Source: Streptomyces venezuelae
Lineage (GTDB): Bacteria > Actinomycetota > Actinomycetes > Streptomycetales > Streptomycetaceae
Reading direction: 5' to 3'
Length of the DNA: 64,000 bases
Assembly (NCBI RefSeq): GCF_008642275.1
Contig: NZ_CP029189.1
Span: forward strand, 4,686,501-4,750,500
Shown here: one piece after another, positions 45,026 to 54,238 of the stretch
How positions within the stretch are numbered: position 1 is the first letter of the stretch
Layout of the letters: the number at the start of each line of letters is the position of its first letter
Notes under the pieces: model-generated
Seen by the model: the letters and a program-made list of their open reading frames with translations, nothing else
The model's database searches: none
Told to the model about the DNA's origin: nothing
Program-made: the position numbers and the translations under genes

Positions 45026-45943
45026 ATGCGCGTGCCGACCGCCATCGCTGTCACCAGCGCCGATCTGGTACTTCCGGCCCCCGACCGGCACACGCCCGGC
45101 GCCGCCTTGCTCCACCCGCCCGAGCAGCTCGACCTGGACTCCGCGCTCGCCGAGACGGGAGCCCTGCTGGAGCGGCACGGCCACCTCGTGGCCCTCGTAC
45201 CGCCGTGGCTCCCGCGCACCACCGTCCAGCGCCTGCACACCGTGCGCGCCATCCTGGAAACCGACCGGATCGCGCTCCTCGGCATCGATCTCCCGCCGCT
45301 GGGAACGGCCCTGCTGGCACGTCAGCTGCGCCAGCTCAGCGTCTGCGACTTCAGCCCCGGAGTCATCGCCTCCGCGGCGCGGCTGCTGTCCCACTACATC
45401 TACGCGGGCGCCCTGCTGGGCTCGGTCGCCAAACTGGACCGGGTCCGCGTCCCGGTCGGACTCGGCGCGCACGCCAGGTCCTGGTCGCCGAGCGCACAGT
45501 TCGCCGTCATGGCCCACCCGAAACCACACCTGGCGAAACTGGGCGGCGGCGGATCCCAGGGCGCCCACGGCCCCCGCGGCGCGGTGCTCCCGGCCGGCCC
45601 CGAGTTCGCCACCCACCTCACGTTCGCCCGCGGCCAGCTCACCTCCGACTGGGTCGCCGCCGAACTGGCCCCCGCCTGGCAGGTCCAGGGCGTCCTGGAG
45701 AACCCGCTGCCGGCCTCGTCACCCGGCTGGTGGGGCACCCCGAAACTCGTCGAGTTCGCCGCCGGCATCCCCGACCTGTCCGTGCTCTACCAACTGGTCG
45801 CCTCGGTCCGCCGGGAGGAGTGCCGCTGGTGCGGCCTCGAACTCATCGGCGACCGCTGCGGCTTCTGCGCGGCACCGCTCACCGCACCGCCACCGCCCGC
45901 GTCCGGCTCCGCGAGCGCCAGTACCGCCCGTTCCAGACCCTGA
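45026..45943 (+). CDS. hypothetical protein with C-terminal zinc ribbon, first gene of Tad locus
   Basis: A 305-residue soluble protein, ATG 45026. The body is helical (LLERHGHLVALVPPWLPRTT, then LRQLSVCDFSPGVIASAARL) without a recognised domain. Near residue 275 four cysteines, CRWCGLE and GFCAAP with a preceding Cys, form a short zinc-ribbon pattern (CxxC...CxxC). It precedes cpaB by 48 bases on the same strand. It may be a regulatory or assembly factor of the pilus system; this is inferred from position only. Confidence 0.8.
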   Translation: MRVPTAIAVTSADLVLPAPDRHTPGAALLHPPEQLDLDSALAETGALLERHGHLVALVPPWLPRTTVQRLHTVRAILETDRIALLGIDLPPLGTALLARQLRQLSVCDFSPGVIASAARLLSHYIYAGALLGSVAKLDRVRVPVGLGAHARSWSPSAQFAVMAHPKPHLAKLGGGGSQGAHGPRGAVLPAGPEFATHLTFARGQLTSDWVAAELAPAWQVQGVLENPLPASSPGWWGTPKLVEFAAGIPDLSVLYQLVASVRREECRWCGLELIGDRCGFCAAPLTAPPPPASGSASASTARSRP

Positions 45944-45991
45944 TCACTCGAACGCACGAATGAACGAAGAACGGCGAGGTAGGTAAGGCCC

Positions 45992-46693
45992 ATGAACTCA
46001 CGCCAGCGCCGCGGCGTCATCCTGCTGCTCCTGTCGGTCCTGTGCGCACTGGGGGCCTTCGCCGGAGTCCTCGTGGTGATCGGCGACGTCAACTCCAAGG
46101 TCGGCGCCGAGGTCGTCGCGTACCGGGCCAAGAGCGACATAGCCCCGTACAGCCCTTTGGCGGCCGGGCAGTTCGAAGAGGTCAGGATCCCCAGGCGGTG
46201 GCTCTCCGACACCGCCGTCACCGACCTCGGCGCACTCAAGGACAAGATCGCCCTCACCACACTGAAGAAGGGCTCGCTGCTCCAGGCGGACATGTTCGTC
46301 GACCGGCCGCAGCTGCAGCCCGGTGAGCAGGAGATCGCCATCATGATCGACGCGGCCACGGGCGTCGCCGGGAAGATCACCTCCGGTGCCAAGGTCAACA
46401 TCCTCGCCACCTTCAAGGGCGCCAAGGACACCGAGCCCTCGCGATCGGTGATCATCGTCGCCAACGCCCGGGTCCTGGGCGTCGGCAAGCTCACCGCCCT
46501 GGACAAGGACAGCGACCGCAAGGGCCCCGCCGAGGCCGTGCCGATCACCTTCGCCCTGAGCACCAAGGACACCCAGCGCGTCGCCTACGCCGAGTCCTTC
46601 GCGGAGCACGTACGCCTGGCCCTGGTGGCCCCCGGCACCGATTCGGCGCCCGCTGCGGGCGACCGCACGTACACCCTCGACGGGGACAGGTGA
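45992..46693 (+). CDS. cpaB: CpaB/RcpC-like SAF-domain pilus assembly protein
   Basis: A 233-residue protein with one N-terminal membrane anchor (GVILLLLSVLCALGAFAGVLVVI) and an external SAF domain (VVAYRAKSDIAPYSPLAAGQ) followed by the RcpC-like region. CpaB/RcpC proteins are periplasmic or outer parts of Tad secretion machines in Gram-negatives; in monoderms the homologue is presumed to act at the outer face of the membrane. It lies seven bases before tadZ. Confidence 0.87.
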   Translation: MNSRQRRGVILLLLSVLCALGAFAGVLVVIGDVNSKVGAEVVAYRAKSDIAPYSPLAAGQFEEVRIPRRWLSDTAVTDLGALKDKIALTTLKKGSLLQADMFVDRPQLQPGEQEIAIMIDAATGVAGKITSGAKVNILATFKGAKDTEPSRSVIIVANARVLGVGKLTALDKDSDRKGPAEAVPITFALSTKDTQRVAYAESFAEHVRLALVAPGTDSAPAAGDRTYTLDGDR

Positions 46694-46700
46694 GGCCCGG

Positions 46701-47975
46701 ATGACCACCCGAATCCTCCCCGCGGTCGGCGACCCCGACGCCGCGCGCGCCATCGTGACCCTGCTCAGCCAGCTCCCGGCCGCCGAGCCGGCCGCGCCCG
46801 TACCCGACGCGACCACGCTCCTGGACACCCTCGCCCGCCTCGCCGCCGACTCCGTCGACGAACTCCCCGAGGTCGTCCTCGTCCACGAGCGGATCGGCCC
46901 GGTACCCGCCCTGGAGCTCATCCGGGAGGTCGCCCTGCGCTTCCCGGCGGTGGGCGTCGTCCTGGTCTCCTCGGACGCCGGCCCCGGACTCTTCTCCGCC
47001 GCCATGGACTCCGGCGCGCGCGGCCTGATCGGCCTCCCGCTCTCCTACGAGGAACTCGCCGCCCGCGTCCAGGCCGCCGCCCAGTGGTCCGTGGGCGTAC
47101 GCCGCCACCTGGGCGGGGCCGCCCCCGCCGACGTCTTCACCGGCCCGGGCGGCCGGGTCGTCACCGTCACCGGAGCCAAGGGCGGCGTGGGCGCCACCTT
47201 CACCGCCGTGCAGTTCGCGCTGGCCGCGGCCGCCTCCGGGCGGCGTACCGCACTGGTCGACCTGGACCTCCAGGCGGGCGACGTCGGCTCGTACCTCGAC
47301 GTGCAGTTCCGGCGTTCCGTCGCCGACCTCGCCGGGATCCAGGACATCTCCCCGCGGGTCCTCCAGGACGCCGTCTACGACGACGCCTCGGGCCTCGCGC
47401 TGCTCCTCGCCCCGGCGGACGGCGAACGCGGCGAGGAGGTCGACGACTGGGCCGCCCGGCACGTCGTCGGAGCCCTGCGCAACCGCTACGAACTCGTCGT
47501 CGTCGACTGCGGCACCCAGGTCACCGGGGCCAACGCCGCGGCCGTGGAGATGGCGGACGTGGCGGTGCTGGTCACCACCCCGGACGTGGTCGCGGTCCGG
47601 GCTGCCAAGCGGATGGTCCGGATGTGGGAACGGCTCCAGGTGCGCAAGGCGGAGGACACGGCGATGGTCGTCAACCGCTGGAGCAAGCACACGGAGATCC
47701 AGCCCGCCCTGATCGAGAAGATCACCAAGACCCGCGCCACCCGCACCCCGGTCCCGGCCGCCTGGAAGGAACTCCAGGCCGTGGTCGACGCGGGCCGCGT
47801 CCAGGACCTCGACAACCGCTCCACGGTCAAACAAGCCCTGTGGACCCTGGCCGGCGAACTCGGCCTCCTGTCACCCCCCGACACCGCGCCGGGCGCCGCC
47901 CCGGCCCCGGGCGCCTCGCTCGCGGTCCACGCGACGGGCCCGGTGGCCCGCCTGCGCCGCGGCCGGGAGGGCTGA
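46701..47975 (+). CDS. tadZ: TadZ/CpaE-like ParA-family ATPase
   Basis: A 424-residue protein. The N-terminal part (to about 135) resembles an atypical receiver domain (VGVVLVSSDAGPGLFSAAMD). The ATPase part has a deviant Walker A, TGAKGGVGAT (about 154-163), in which the usual KT/KS is AT, then LVDLDLQAGD and VVVDCGTQ. TadZ/CpaE proteins position the Tad machine at a cell site. It is separated by three bases from the tadE gene. Confidence 0.88.
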   Translation: MTTRILPAVGDPDAARAIVTLLSQLPAAEPAAPVPDATTLLDTLARLAADSVDELPEVVLVHERIGPVPALELIREVALRFPAVGVVLVSSDAGPGLFSAAMDSGARGLIGLPLSYEELAARVQAAAQWSVGVRRHLGGAAPADVFTGPGGRVVTVTGAKGGVGATFTAVQFALAAAASGRRTALVDLDLQAGDVGSYLDVQFRRSVADLAGIQDISPRVLQDAVYDDASGLALLLAPADGERGEEVDDWAARHVVGALRNRYELVVVDCGTQVTGANAAAVEMADVAVLVTTPDVVAVRAAKRMVRMWERLQVRKAEDTAMVVNRWSKHTEIQPALIEKITKTRATRTPVPAAWKELQAVVDAGRVQDLDNRSTVKQALWTLAGELGLLSPPDTAPGAAPAPGASLAVHATGPVARLRRGREG

Positions 47976-47978
47976 GGC

Positions 47979-48350
47979 ATGCCCGCCCGCAGACCGGGGC
48001 GCGGGGACCGGGGCCAGGTGGCGATCGAGTTCGTGGGCACGGTGCCGCTGATCCTGCTGCTGGTGGCGGCGGTGTGGGAGTGCGTACTGATCGGCTACGC
48101 GTTCTCCCTGGCGGGCAACGCGGCGGACGAGGCGGCGCGGGCGGGGGCGGTGCACGGGGATCGCGCCTCCTGCACGGCCGCGGCGAAGGAGCACATCGGG
48201 GAGGCGTGGAAGCCCCGGGTGGAGTGCGGGAAGTCGGGAGACGTCTACCAGGCCAGGGTCACCCTCGGGATCCCGGTCTTCTTCCCGGGCCTGAACTTCG
48301 GCGAGATCGACGGCACCGGCGGCGCGGCGCTGGAAGAGGAGGCGAAGTGA
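47979..48350 (+). CDS. TadE-like minor pseudopilin
   Basis: A 123-residue protein with a prepilin-like N-terminus: basic leader (PARRPGRGDRG), then QVAIEFVGTVPLILLLVAAV, giving a G|Q site with Glu at +5 and a hydrophobic helix. The exported domain has two cysteines (SCTAAAKE and VECGKS). This is the TadE pattern. It needs a prepilin peptidase, which is not encoded in the window. Confidence 0.87.
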   Translation: MPARRPGRGDRGQVAIEFVGTVPLILLLVAAVWECVLIGYAFSLAGNAADEAARAGAVHGDRASCTAAAKEHIGEAWKPRVECGKSGDVYQARVTLGIPVFFPGLNFGEIDGTGGAALEEEAK

Positions 48351-48351
48351 C

Positions 48352-48720
48352 ATGAGGCGACGCATCCGCTCCGACCGGGGCCAAGTGGCCCTCGAATACA
48401 TCGGCTTCGTCCCCATCCTGCTGTTCGTCGCGCTCTGCGGGATCCAGCTCGGCTGGGTGGCGTACGTCCACGAACAGGCGGACACGGCCGCGCGCACGGC
48501 GGCACGGGTGGAGGCCCGGTACCCGGGCCGCGGCGTGGCGGCGGGCGTGGCGGCCGTCAGGGAAGGCCTCGGAGCCGACGTCCAGGTGAGCGCGACGGAC
48601 GACGCCGTCACCGCGGTCGCCACCATAAAGGTCAACTCGATCATTCCCGGACTCGACCCGGACGACGCCGTGGCCACGGCCGTCATGCCCAACGACGACC
48701 CGAAGGTGACCGGACCATGA
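48352..48720 (+). CDS. second TadE-like minor pseudopilin
   Basis: A 122-residue paralogue of the preceding protein, one base downstream. The leader SDRG precedes QVALEYIGFVPILLFVALCG (Glu+5). The exported part is shorter and lacks cysteine pairs. Its end overlaps the start of tadA by 4 bases, so translation is coupled. Confidence 0.87.
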   Translation: MRRRIRSDRGQVALEYIGFVPILLFVALCGIQLGWVAYVHEQADTAARTAARVEARYPGRGVAAGVAAVREGLGADVQVSATDDAVTAVATIKVNSIIPGLDPDDAVATAVMPNDDPKVTGP

Positions 48721-50060
48721 GCCTGCGTTCCCGGGTCAACACCCCCGACGACCGCCACAGCCCGCGCGAGGACGGCCGGCTGGTCTCCTCCTACCGCGCC
48801 AAGCTGCTGGAGGAGATCGACCTCGCCGAGATGTCCGCGCTCGCGCCCGCCGAGCGCCGGGCGCGCCTGGAACGCGTACTCGGCCACATCATCAGCCGCG
48901 AAGGGCCCGTCCTCTCCACCGCCGAGCGCGCCCAGCTGATCCGCCGCGTCGTCGACGAGGCCCTCGGACTCGGCGTGCTCGAACCGCTCCTCGAAGACGC
49001 CTCGATCTCCGAGATCATGGTCAACGGCCCCGACCACATCTACGTGGAGCGCGCCGGCCGGGTCGAACAGCTCCCCATCCGCTTCGCCTCGCACGAGCAG
49101 CTGATGCAGACCATCGAGCGCATCGTCTCCACCGTCAACCGGCGTGTGGACGAGGCCAATCCGATGGTCGACGCACGCCTCCCGAGCGGCGAGCGCGTCA
49201 ACGTCATCATCCCGCCGCTCTCCCTCACCGGCGCCACCCTCACCATCCGCCGCTTCCCGCGGGCCTTCACCCTGCACGAGATGATCGCCCTCGGCTCGCT
49301 CGACGAGCAGATGCTGCTCCTGCTCTCCGGCCTGGTCGCGGCGAAGATGAACGTGATCGTCTCCGGGGCCACCGGTACCGGCAAGACCACCCTGCTGAAC
49401 GCCCTCTCCGGCCTGATCCCGGAGGGCGAACGCATCATCACCATCGAGGACTCGGCCGAACTCCAGCTCCAGCAGGCCCACGTCATCCGCCTCGAATCCC
49501 GCCCGGCGAACGTGGAGGGCAAGGGCCAGATCACCATCCGCGACCTCGTACGCAACTCCCTGCGCATGCGCCCCGACCGCATCATCGTCGGCGAGGTCCG
49601 GGGCGGTGAAACCCTCGACATGCTCCAGGCGATGTCCACCGGTCACGACGGCTCCCTGGCCACCGTCCACGCCAACAGCTCCTCGGACGCGCTGATGCGT
49701 CTGCAGACCCTCGCCTCCATGTCGGAGGTCGACGTCCCCTTCGAGGCCCTCCAGGACCAGATCAACAGTGCGGTCAACGTCATCGTCCAGCTGACCCGCT
49801 TCGGCGACGGCTCGCGCCGCATCACCGAGATCTCCGTCCTGGAATCGCACGGCCGCGAGCCCTTCCGGATCACCACGGTGTGCCGCTTCGGTGCCCAGCC
49901 GATGGGGGCGGACGGCCGCGTCCACGGCTACTTCGAGTACTACCCGCTGCCGCGCCGGATCGCCGAGCGCCTCTACATGAACAACCAGCCCATCCCGCAG
50001 GCCTTCGGCGTCGCGCCGGAAGACCCCCTGACCGCCCGCATCACCCGGACCGCCCTGTGA
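48717..50060 (+). CDS. tadA: TadA/CpaF secretion ATPase
   Basis: A 447-residue hexameric ATPase of the type II/IV secretion superfamily, CpaF group. It shows the N-terminal NTE domain with LEDASISEIMVNGPDHIYVE, Walker A GATGTGKT (217-224), the Asp box ITIEDSAELQL, Walker B-like RPDRIIVGEVRG, and the His box STGHDGSLATVHAN. It powers pilin assembly. It overlaps both neighbours by 4 bases. Confidence 0.95.
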   Translation: MSLRSRVNTPDDRHSPREDGRLVSSYRAKLLEEIDLAEMSALAPAERRARLERVLGHIISREGPVLSTAERAQLIRRVVDEALGLGVLEPLLEDASISEIMVNGPDHIYVERAGRVEQLPIRFASHEQLMQTIERIVSTVNRRVDEANPMVDARLPSGERVNVIIPPLSLTGATLTIRRFPRAFTLHEMIALGSLDEQMLLLLSGLVAAKMNVIVSGATGTGKTTLLNALSGLIPEGERIITIEDSAELQLQQAHVIRLESRPANVEGKGQITIRDLVRNSLRMRPDRIIVGEVRGGETLDMLQAMSTGHDGSLATVHANSSSDALMRLQTLASMSEVDVPFEALQDQINSAVNVIVQLTRFGDGSRRITEISVLESHGREPFRITTVCRFGAQPMGADGRVHGYFEYYPLPRRIAERLYMNNQPIPQAFGVAPEDPLTARITRTAL

Positions 50061-50995
50061 ACCCACTGATCCTCACCACCCTCGGCGTCACCCTGCTGGC
50101 CTGCGTACTCTTCGTCGCCGGCCTCCAGGCGTACCTGGCCGGCCGTGCCCAGCGCGCCGCGCTCATCGAACGCCTCTCGGCGAGCGGTGCCCCGGAGCCC
50201 GCCGGCCGCCGCCGCCGCTTCCGGACGGTCGACCGGCGGCTGCGCACGACGACGCTCGGGCGCCGGATCGAACTCAAGCTCGCGACCACCGGCCTGGACC
50301 TCACACCCGGCGAGTTCTTCGTCTACATGCTGGGTTCGATCGCGGGGGTCTGGCTCGTCGCCTCCTCCCTCCTCGCCCCGTTCTTCGGACCGGTGGCCGG
50401 AGCGATCGGCGTCTGGGCGGCGAACGCCTTCCTCAACTGGCAGCGGGCCCGCCGCACGGAACGGTTCATCAACCAGCTCCCGGACCTGGCCCGCATCCTC
50501 GCCAACGCCACCCAGGCAGGACTGGCCCTCCGTACGGCCATCGGCATCGCCGCCGAGGAGCTGGAGGCACCCGCCGGCGAGGAGCTGGCGCGCGTCGCCG
50601 ACCGCCTCGCCGTCGGCCACTCGATCGACGACTCCCTCGGCGAACTCGCCGAGCGGCTGCCGTCCCGGGAACTGGTCGTCCTCGTCTCCACGCTCGTCCT
50701 GTCGGCCCGGGCGGGCGGCGCGATCGTGGACAGCCTGCGCAACCTCACGGTGACGCTGGAACAGCGCAAGGAGACCCGCCGGGAGATCCGTACCCAGCTG
50801 TCCCAGGTGACGGTCACGGCGTACCTGGTCCCCGCCATCGGACTCGGGTCCCTGCTGCTGGTCGACATGATGATGCCGGGAGCCCTGGACCGGATGACGG
50901 GCGCCTTCCTCGGCCAGACGGCCGTCCTCGTCGCCCTCGGCCTCTTCGCCCTGGGGTTCTTCCTCATCCGCCGCCTGTCGAAGATCGACGTGTGA
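50057..50995 (+). CDS. tadB: TadB-like inner-membrane platform protein
   Basis: A 312-residue protein from GTG 50057, overlapping tadA by 4 bases. An N-terminal membrane segment, a hydrophobic pair near residues 90-140, a T2SSF cytoplasmic domain (FINQLPDLARILANATQAGL, then GEELARVADRLAVGHSIDDS) and two C-terminal helices make up the GspF-type platform. It pairs with TadC. Confidence 0.9.
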   Translation: MNPLILTTLGVTLLACVLFVAGLQAYLAGRAQRAALIERLSASGAPEPAGRRRRFRTVDRRLRTTTLGRRIELKLATTGLDLTPGEFFVYMLGSIAGVWLVASSLLAPFFGPVAGAIGVWAANAFLNWQRARRTERFINQLPDLARILANATQAGLALRTAIGIAAEELEAPAGEELARVADRLAVGHSIDDSLGELAERLPSRELVVLVSTLVLSARAGGAIVDSLRNLTVTLEQRKETRREIRTQLSQVTVTAYLVPAIGLGSLLLVDMMMPGALDRMTGAFLGQTAVLVALGLFALGFFLIRRLSKIDV

Positions 50996-51011
50996 GGGGG
51001 CGGACGGGACG

Positions 51012-51905
51012 ATGACCGCGATCCTTCTCGCACTGGCCGTGGCCCTGTCGGTCCTCGGCGCGTTCCACGGCATCCGCCTCTACCGCGCGGACGTGAAGCT
51101 GCCCACGGACCTCGCCCTCGCCCTGGAGGTCGGAGCAACCCGCACGACGGCGGTCGGCTCCCTGGTGGACCGGATGGGCATCCGCTGGGCCCCGGCGGTG
51201 CTGCGCCTGATGGGGCCGGCGCGGGTGGCCCGCAAGCGCCGCCAGATCGACATGGCGGGCAACCCGGCCGGTCTGACGATCGACCGCTACGCGGCCCGGC
51301 GGGCGGTGTACGGGGCCCTGGGCGCCCTCGGCGCCTTCTCGATGCTGATCAACGGTCAGCTGGTCGCCGCACTGCTGATGGTGGCCTTCGGCCTGTTCTG
51401 GATCGAGGCCGGCCTCTGGTCGGCGATCCGGGTACGCCGCGACCACATCGAACGGACCCTGCCGGACTTCCTGGACGTGCTCGCGGTCGTCGTCAGCGCC
51501 GGGCTGGGCTTCCGGCAGGCGCTGGAGCGGGTGGCGGACAAGTACGAGGGCCCCTGGGCCGACGAAATCCGCATCACACTGCAGCAGATGAACATGGGCG
51601 TGAGCCGCCGTCAGGCCTTCGACGCGCTGCGCCGCCGCAACGACAGCGAGCAGGTCGCCCAGTTCGTGACGGCCCTGCAGCAGGGGGAGGAGCTCGGCTC
51701 GCCGATCGTCGAGACGCTGATCGCGATCGCCGAGGACATGCGCCGCACGGACGCCCAGAACGCCCGCAGGCGTGCGGCCCGGGCCGTCCCCAAGGCGACG
51801 TTCGCCGTGACCATGTTCATGCTGCCCGGCACCCTGATCCTGCTCGTCTGCGGTTTCGTGTACGGCGCGAACGTCGACTTCGACGCGCTGTTCGGGGGTG
51901 GGTGA
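51012..51905 (+). CDS. tadC: TadC-like inner-membrane platform protein
   Basis: A 297-residue T2SSF-family protein. The cytoplasmic domain has RTLPDFLDVLAVVVSAGLGF and RQAFDALRRRNDSEQVAQFV. Hydrophobic helices occur near the N-terminus, at about 95-135 and at the C-terminus. It lies 16 bases after tadB and 3 bases before the response regulator. Confidence 0.9.
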   Translation: MTAILLALAVALSVLGAFHGIRLYRADVKLPTDLALALEVGATRTTAVGSLVDRMGIRWAPAVLRLMGPARVARKRRQIDMAGNPAGLTIDRYAARRAVYGALGALGAFSMLINGQLVAALLMVAFGLFWIEAGLWSAIRVRRDHIERTLPDFLDVLAVVVSAGLGFRQALERVADKYEGPWADEIRITLQQMNMGVSRRQAFDALRRRNDSEQVAQFVTALQQGEELGSPIVETLIAIAEDMRRTDAQNARRRAARAVPKATFAVTMFMLPGTLILLVCGFVYGANVDFDALFGGG

Positions 51906-51908
51906 ACC

Positions 51909-52595
51909 ATGGCCCGGCTGAGCGTGCTCATCGCGGACGGCAACCCGGTCATCCGGGCGGGCCTGGCGGCCATCCTGAGCACGGCCGAGGACCTCGACGT
52001 CATCGCCCAGGCGGCGGACGGCCGCGAAGCCCTGAGCCTGACCCGCCGGCACGCCCCGGACGTGATCCTGCTGGACGTCCGGATGCCGGGGGTGGACGGC
52101 ATCTCGGCACTGCCGCACCTGGTGCAGCTGGCCCCCGTACTGATGCTGACGTACAGCAGGGAAGCCGAAATCGTCTGCGAGGCCCTGCTGCTGGGTGCCG
52201 GGGGCTACCTCGTGCACGGCGAGTTCACGACGGACGAGCTGCTCAGGGCGGTACGCGACGCCCCGCTGGGCCGCCCCCACTTCACCCCGACGGCGTCGAG
52301 CGCACTGCTCGCGGAACTCCGAGCCTCTTCGCATCCGCAACGAGCTGTGGCACAGTCTTCTGAGCGGATGCACAACTCTGTTGTCTTCGGGCTGAGTTCC
52401 CGGGAGGTGGAGATCATGGATCTGATCGCGTCCGGGATGAGCAACCAGCAGATCGCAGCCGCCTGCTTCATCAGCGAGAAGACGGTCAAGAACCACATCA
52501 ACCGCATCTTCGCGAAGCTCCGGAGCGCCACGCGCAGCGAGGCGATAGCCCGCTGGCTGGGAACCGCCCGTCCAGGAGTGACCGGTCATGGGTAG
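51909..52595 (+). CDS. NarL/LuxR-type response regulator within the Tad locus
   Basis: A 228-residue regulator. The receiver domain has the phospho-acceptor Asp56 (VILLDVRMPGVDG) and acidic residues at the N-terminus, though the usual DD pair is AD (LIADGNPV). The LuxR helix-turn-helix is LSSREVEIMDLIASGMSNQQ and continues with IAAACFISEKTVKNHI. No histidine kinase is adjacent, so it is an orphan that may control pilus expression. It is embedded three bases after tadC. Confidence 0.92.
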   Translation: MARLSVLIADGNPVIRAGLAAILSTAEDLDVIAQAADGREALSLTRRHAPDVILLDVRMPGVDGISALPHLVQLAPVLMLTYSREAEIVCEALLLGAGGYLVHGEFTTDELLRAVRDAPLGRPHFTPTASSALLAELRASSHPQRAVAQSSERMHNSVVFGLSSREVEIMDLIASGMSNQQIAAACFISEKTVKNHINRIFAKLRSATRSEAIARWLGTARPGVTGHG

Positions 52596-52705
52596 ACAGA
52601 GTGCGCAGTGGGTCCGTAATTGGGCCCCGGGACCCTTGGTGACGACTGGTGACTCGCCGTACCGTCCGCAGATCGACACCGGTACCGGCCCGGGAGGGAA
52701 CCCCC

Positions 52706-52963
52706 ATGTCACAGAACCCGCTGCTGAAGGCCGCCGTGGAGGCACGGATCAGGGTGAACGGCTGGACGGACACGGCCGTGACGAGGCTCCGCAAGCGCCA
52801 CGCGAACCCCGACCGCGGCCAGACCGCATTCGAATACCTGGGCATCATCCTGGTGGTCGTGGTGATCATCGGCGCGATCGTCGGTACGGGTATCGGTACG
52901 GCGATCACGGACCGGATCGCGGCAGCGGTCCAAGCTGTCACGGCTGGGGGCGGAGGGAAGTGA
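52706..52963 (+). CDS. Flp-like pilin
   Basis: An 85-residue protein, ATG 52706 with GGGAGG. The long basic leader ends NPDRG and is followed by QTAFEYLGIILVVVVIIGAI, i.e. G|Q with Glu at +5 and a class-III pilin hydrophobic helix. The mature form would be about 45 residues, as in Flp pilins. It is the only protein here fitting the major subunit. A 110-base gap upstream may carry a separate promoter for high expression. Confidence 0.85.
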   Translation: MSQNPLLKAAVEARIRVNGWTDTAVTRLRKRHANPDRGQTAFEYLGIILVVVVIIGAIVGTGIGTAITDRIAAAVQAVTAGGGGK

Positions 52964-53613
52964 CCTCAGGTCGCCGCAGCGACCGAGGGCAGGCTTTTCC
53001 CATTTACATGGTGGCGATCGCGGGTCTGCTGTTTGCGGCGCTCGCGTTTTTCGTCGTCGGTCGAGCCGCCATTACCCGAAGTGACGCTCAGGGTGCTGCG
53101 GATGCTGCGGCCCTGGCGGCTGGCCGGGAATCCAGAGATGCCGTGCTGGACAATCTCGACCTTGCCGCACTGACGCCTGCGGACTGGGAGAAGATCGTCG
53201 ATGGGGGACTCTTGCGACGCGACAAAGCCTGTGTGGCTGCAGAGGCGTTCGCGGCGAAGAACGAGGGGAGGGTAACGCTGTGCGATCCCGCATCTCCACG
53301 GTTCACCATCTCCGTGGAGACGAATGCGACTGTCGGTGACTCCGTAGTTCCCGATACGGGCAGTCGGCATGGAACGGCCACGGCTACCGCTTTGGTGCAG
53401 CCGAAGTGCTCCCTGGCCGCGGCCCCGTCCCCGGCCCCCACTCCGAGCCCCAGTCCCACAGCGCCGGCTGAGAGTGCCTCGCCGGCTCCTCTGCCTTCGC
53501 CATCGATGGTGGCTTTCTCTTGCGGCGGAGAGCTGGTCAAGCTCGACCCGCTGAAGCCGGGATCGCTGGATGCACTGACCCGAAGGCTGTTCAGCGTGCG
53601 ACTCGTCGGCTGA
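52960..53613 (+). CDS. TadG-like pilus-associated protein
   Basis: A 217-residue protein from GTG 52960, overlapping the pilin stop by 4 bases. The N-terminus (RSDRGQAFPIYMVAIAGLLF) resembles a TadG/TadE helix but lacks Glu+5, so it may not be cleaved. QGAADAAALAAGRESRDAV is typical of TadG-like proteins. A Pro/Ser-rich stretch (PSPAPTPSPSPTAPAES) near residue 160 suggests cell-wall spanning. Lower GC third positions than neighbours suggest different ancestry or weaker selection. Confidence 0.82.
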   Translation: MTSGRRSDRGQAFPIYMVAIAGLLFAALAFFVVGRAAITRSDAQGAADAAALAAGRESRDAVLDNLDLAALTPADWEKIVDGGLLRRDKACVAAEAFAAKNEGRVTLCDPASPRFTISVETNATVGDSVVPDTGSRHGTATATALVQPKCSLAAAPSPAPTPSPSPTAPAESASPAPLPSPSMVAFSCGGELVKLDPLKPGSLDALTRRLFSVRLVG

Positions 53614-53643
53614 CAGGAACGAGAGACAAGGAAGATTTGATAG

Positions 53644-54234
53644 ATGAGCATTCGGCGCATGGCGAGGGTCCGTGGGGGAATGGCTGTTGCAGGGGCGGCG
53701 GCGGTCATGGCCCTCACGCTGGCCGGGTGCGGTGGAGACGGCGCCAAGGACCCGAAGGCCGACGGCAAGGCATCAGCTGCACAGTCGCAGGGCGGCAGCT
53801 CGAACAAGTCGGCCGCCGGGGAGAGCCCAAGCCCTAAGCCGACCGAGGTACTCGCTACGGCGAACGGCGATCCCGGCATTGTGCTCACGATCAACTCTGC
53901 CGTGCGTGATCCCGGTGGCTTCGTCACCGTCAGCGGAGAGATCAAGAACGGGGGAAGCGGGGTCTTCACGAAGATCACGGCCTGGCGCGGTGACGAGAAG
54001 AGTGCCAGCGGTGCGTCTGTTGCGGGCGCGACCCTGATCGACAAGATCGGCAAGAAGCGATACTACGTGCTTCGGGACAGTGAGAATTGCCTCTGCACGA
54101 CAGGCATCACCCGAATCGATCCCGGCACGGCAATCCCGTTCTTCGTGCAGTTCCCCGCACCACCTGCCAGTTCCACCGAGGTCGACTTCACGCTTCCCAC
54201 CTTCGCCACGGCAACTATCAGGATTTCTGGGTGA
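53644..54234 (+). CDS. lipoprotein of the Tad locus
   Basis: A 196-residue lipoprotein with lipobox TLAGCG (Cys near 29). A Ser/Lys-rich linker precedes a beta-sandwich-like domain (GIVLTINSAVRDPGGFVTVS, then SENCLCTTG with two cysteines). The pattern resembles small surface lipoproteins with Ig-like folds. It sits 30 bases after the TadG-like gene and four before the OmpA-domain gene. Confidence 0.8.
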   Translation: MSIRRMARVRGGMAVAGAAAVMALTLAGCGGDGAKDPKADGKASAAQSQGGSSNKSAAGESPSPKPTEVLATANGDPGIVLTINSAVRDPGGFVTVSGEIKNGGSGVFTKITAWRGDEKSASGASVAGATLIDKIGKKRYYVLRDSENCLCTTGITRIDPGTAIPFFVQFPAPPASSTEVDFTLPTFATATIRISG

Positions 54235-54238
54235 AGCC

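Noticed and set aside
44844..45986. 380-codon frame beginning upstream of the zinc-ribbon gene
   Set aside because: Its upstream part is low complexity and it is out of frame with the 45026-45943 gene, which has the clear Cys motif and codon bias.
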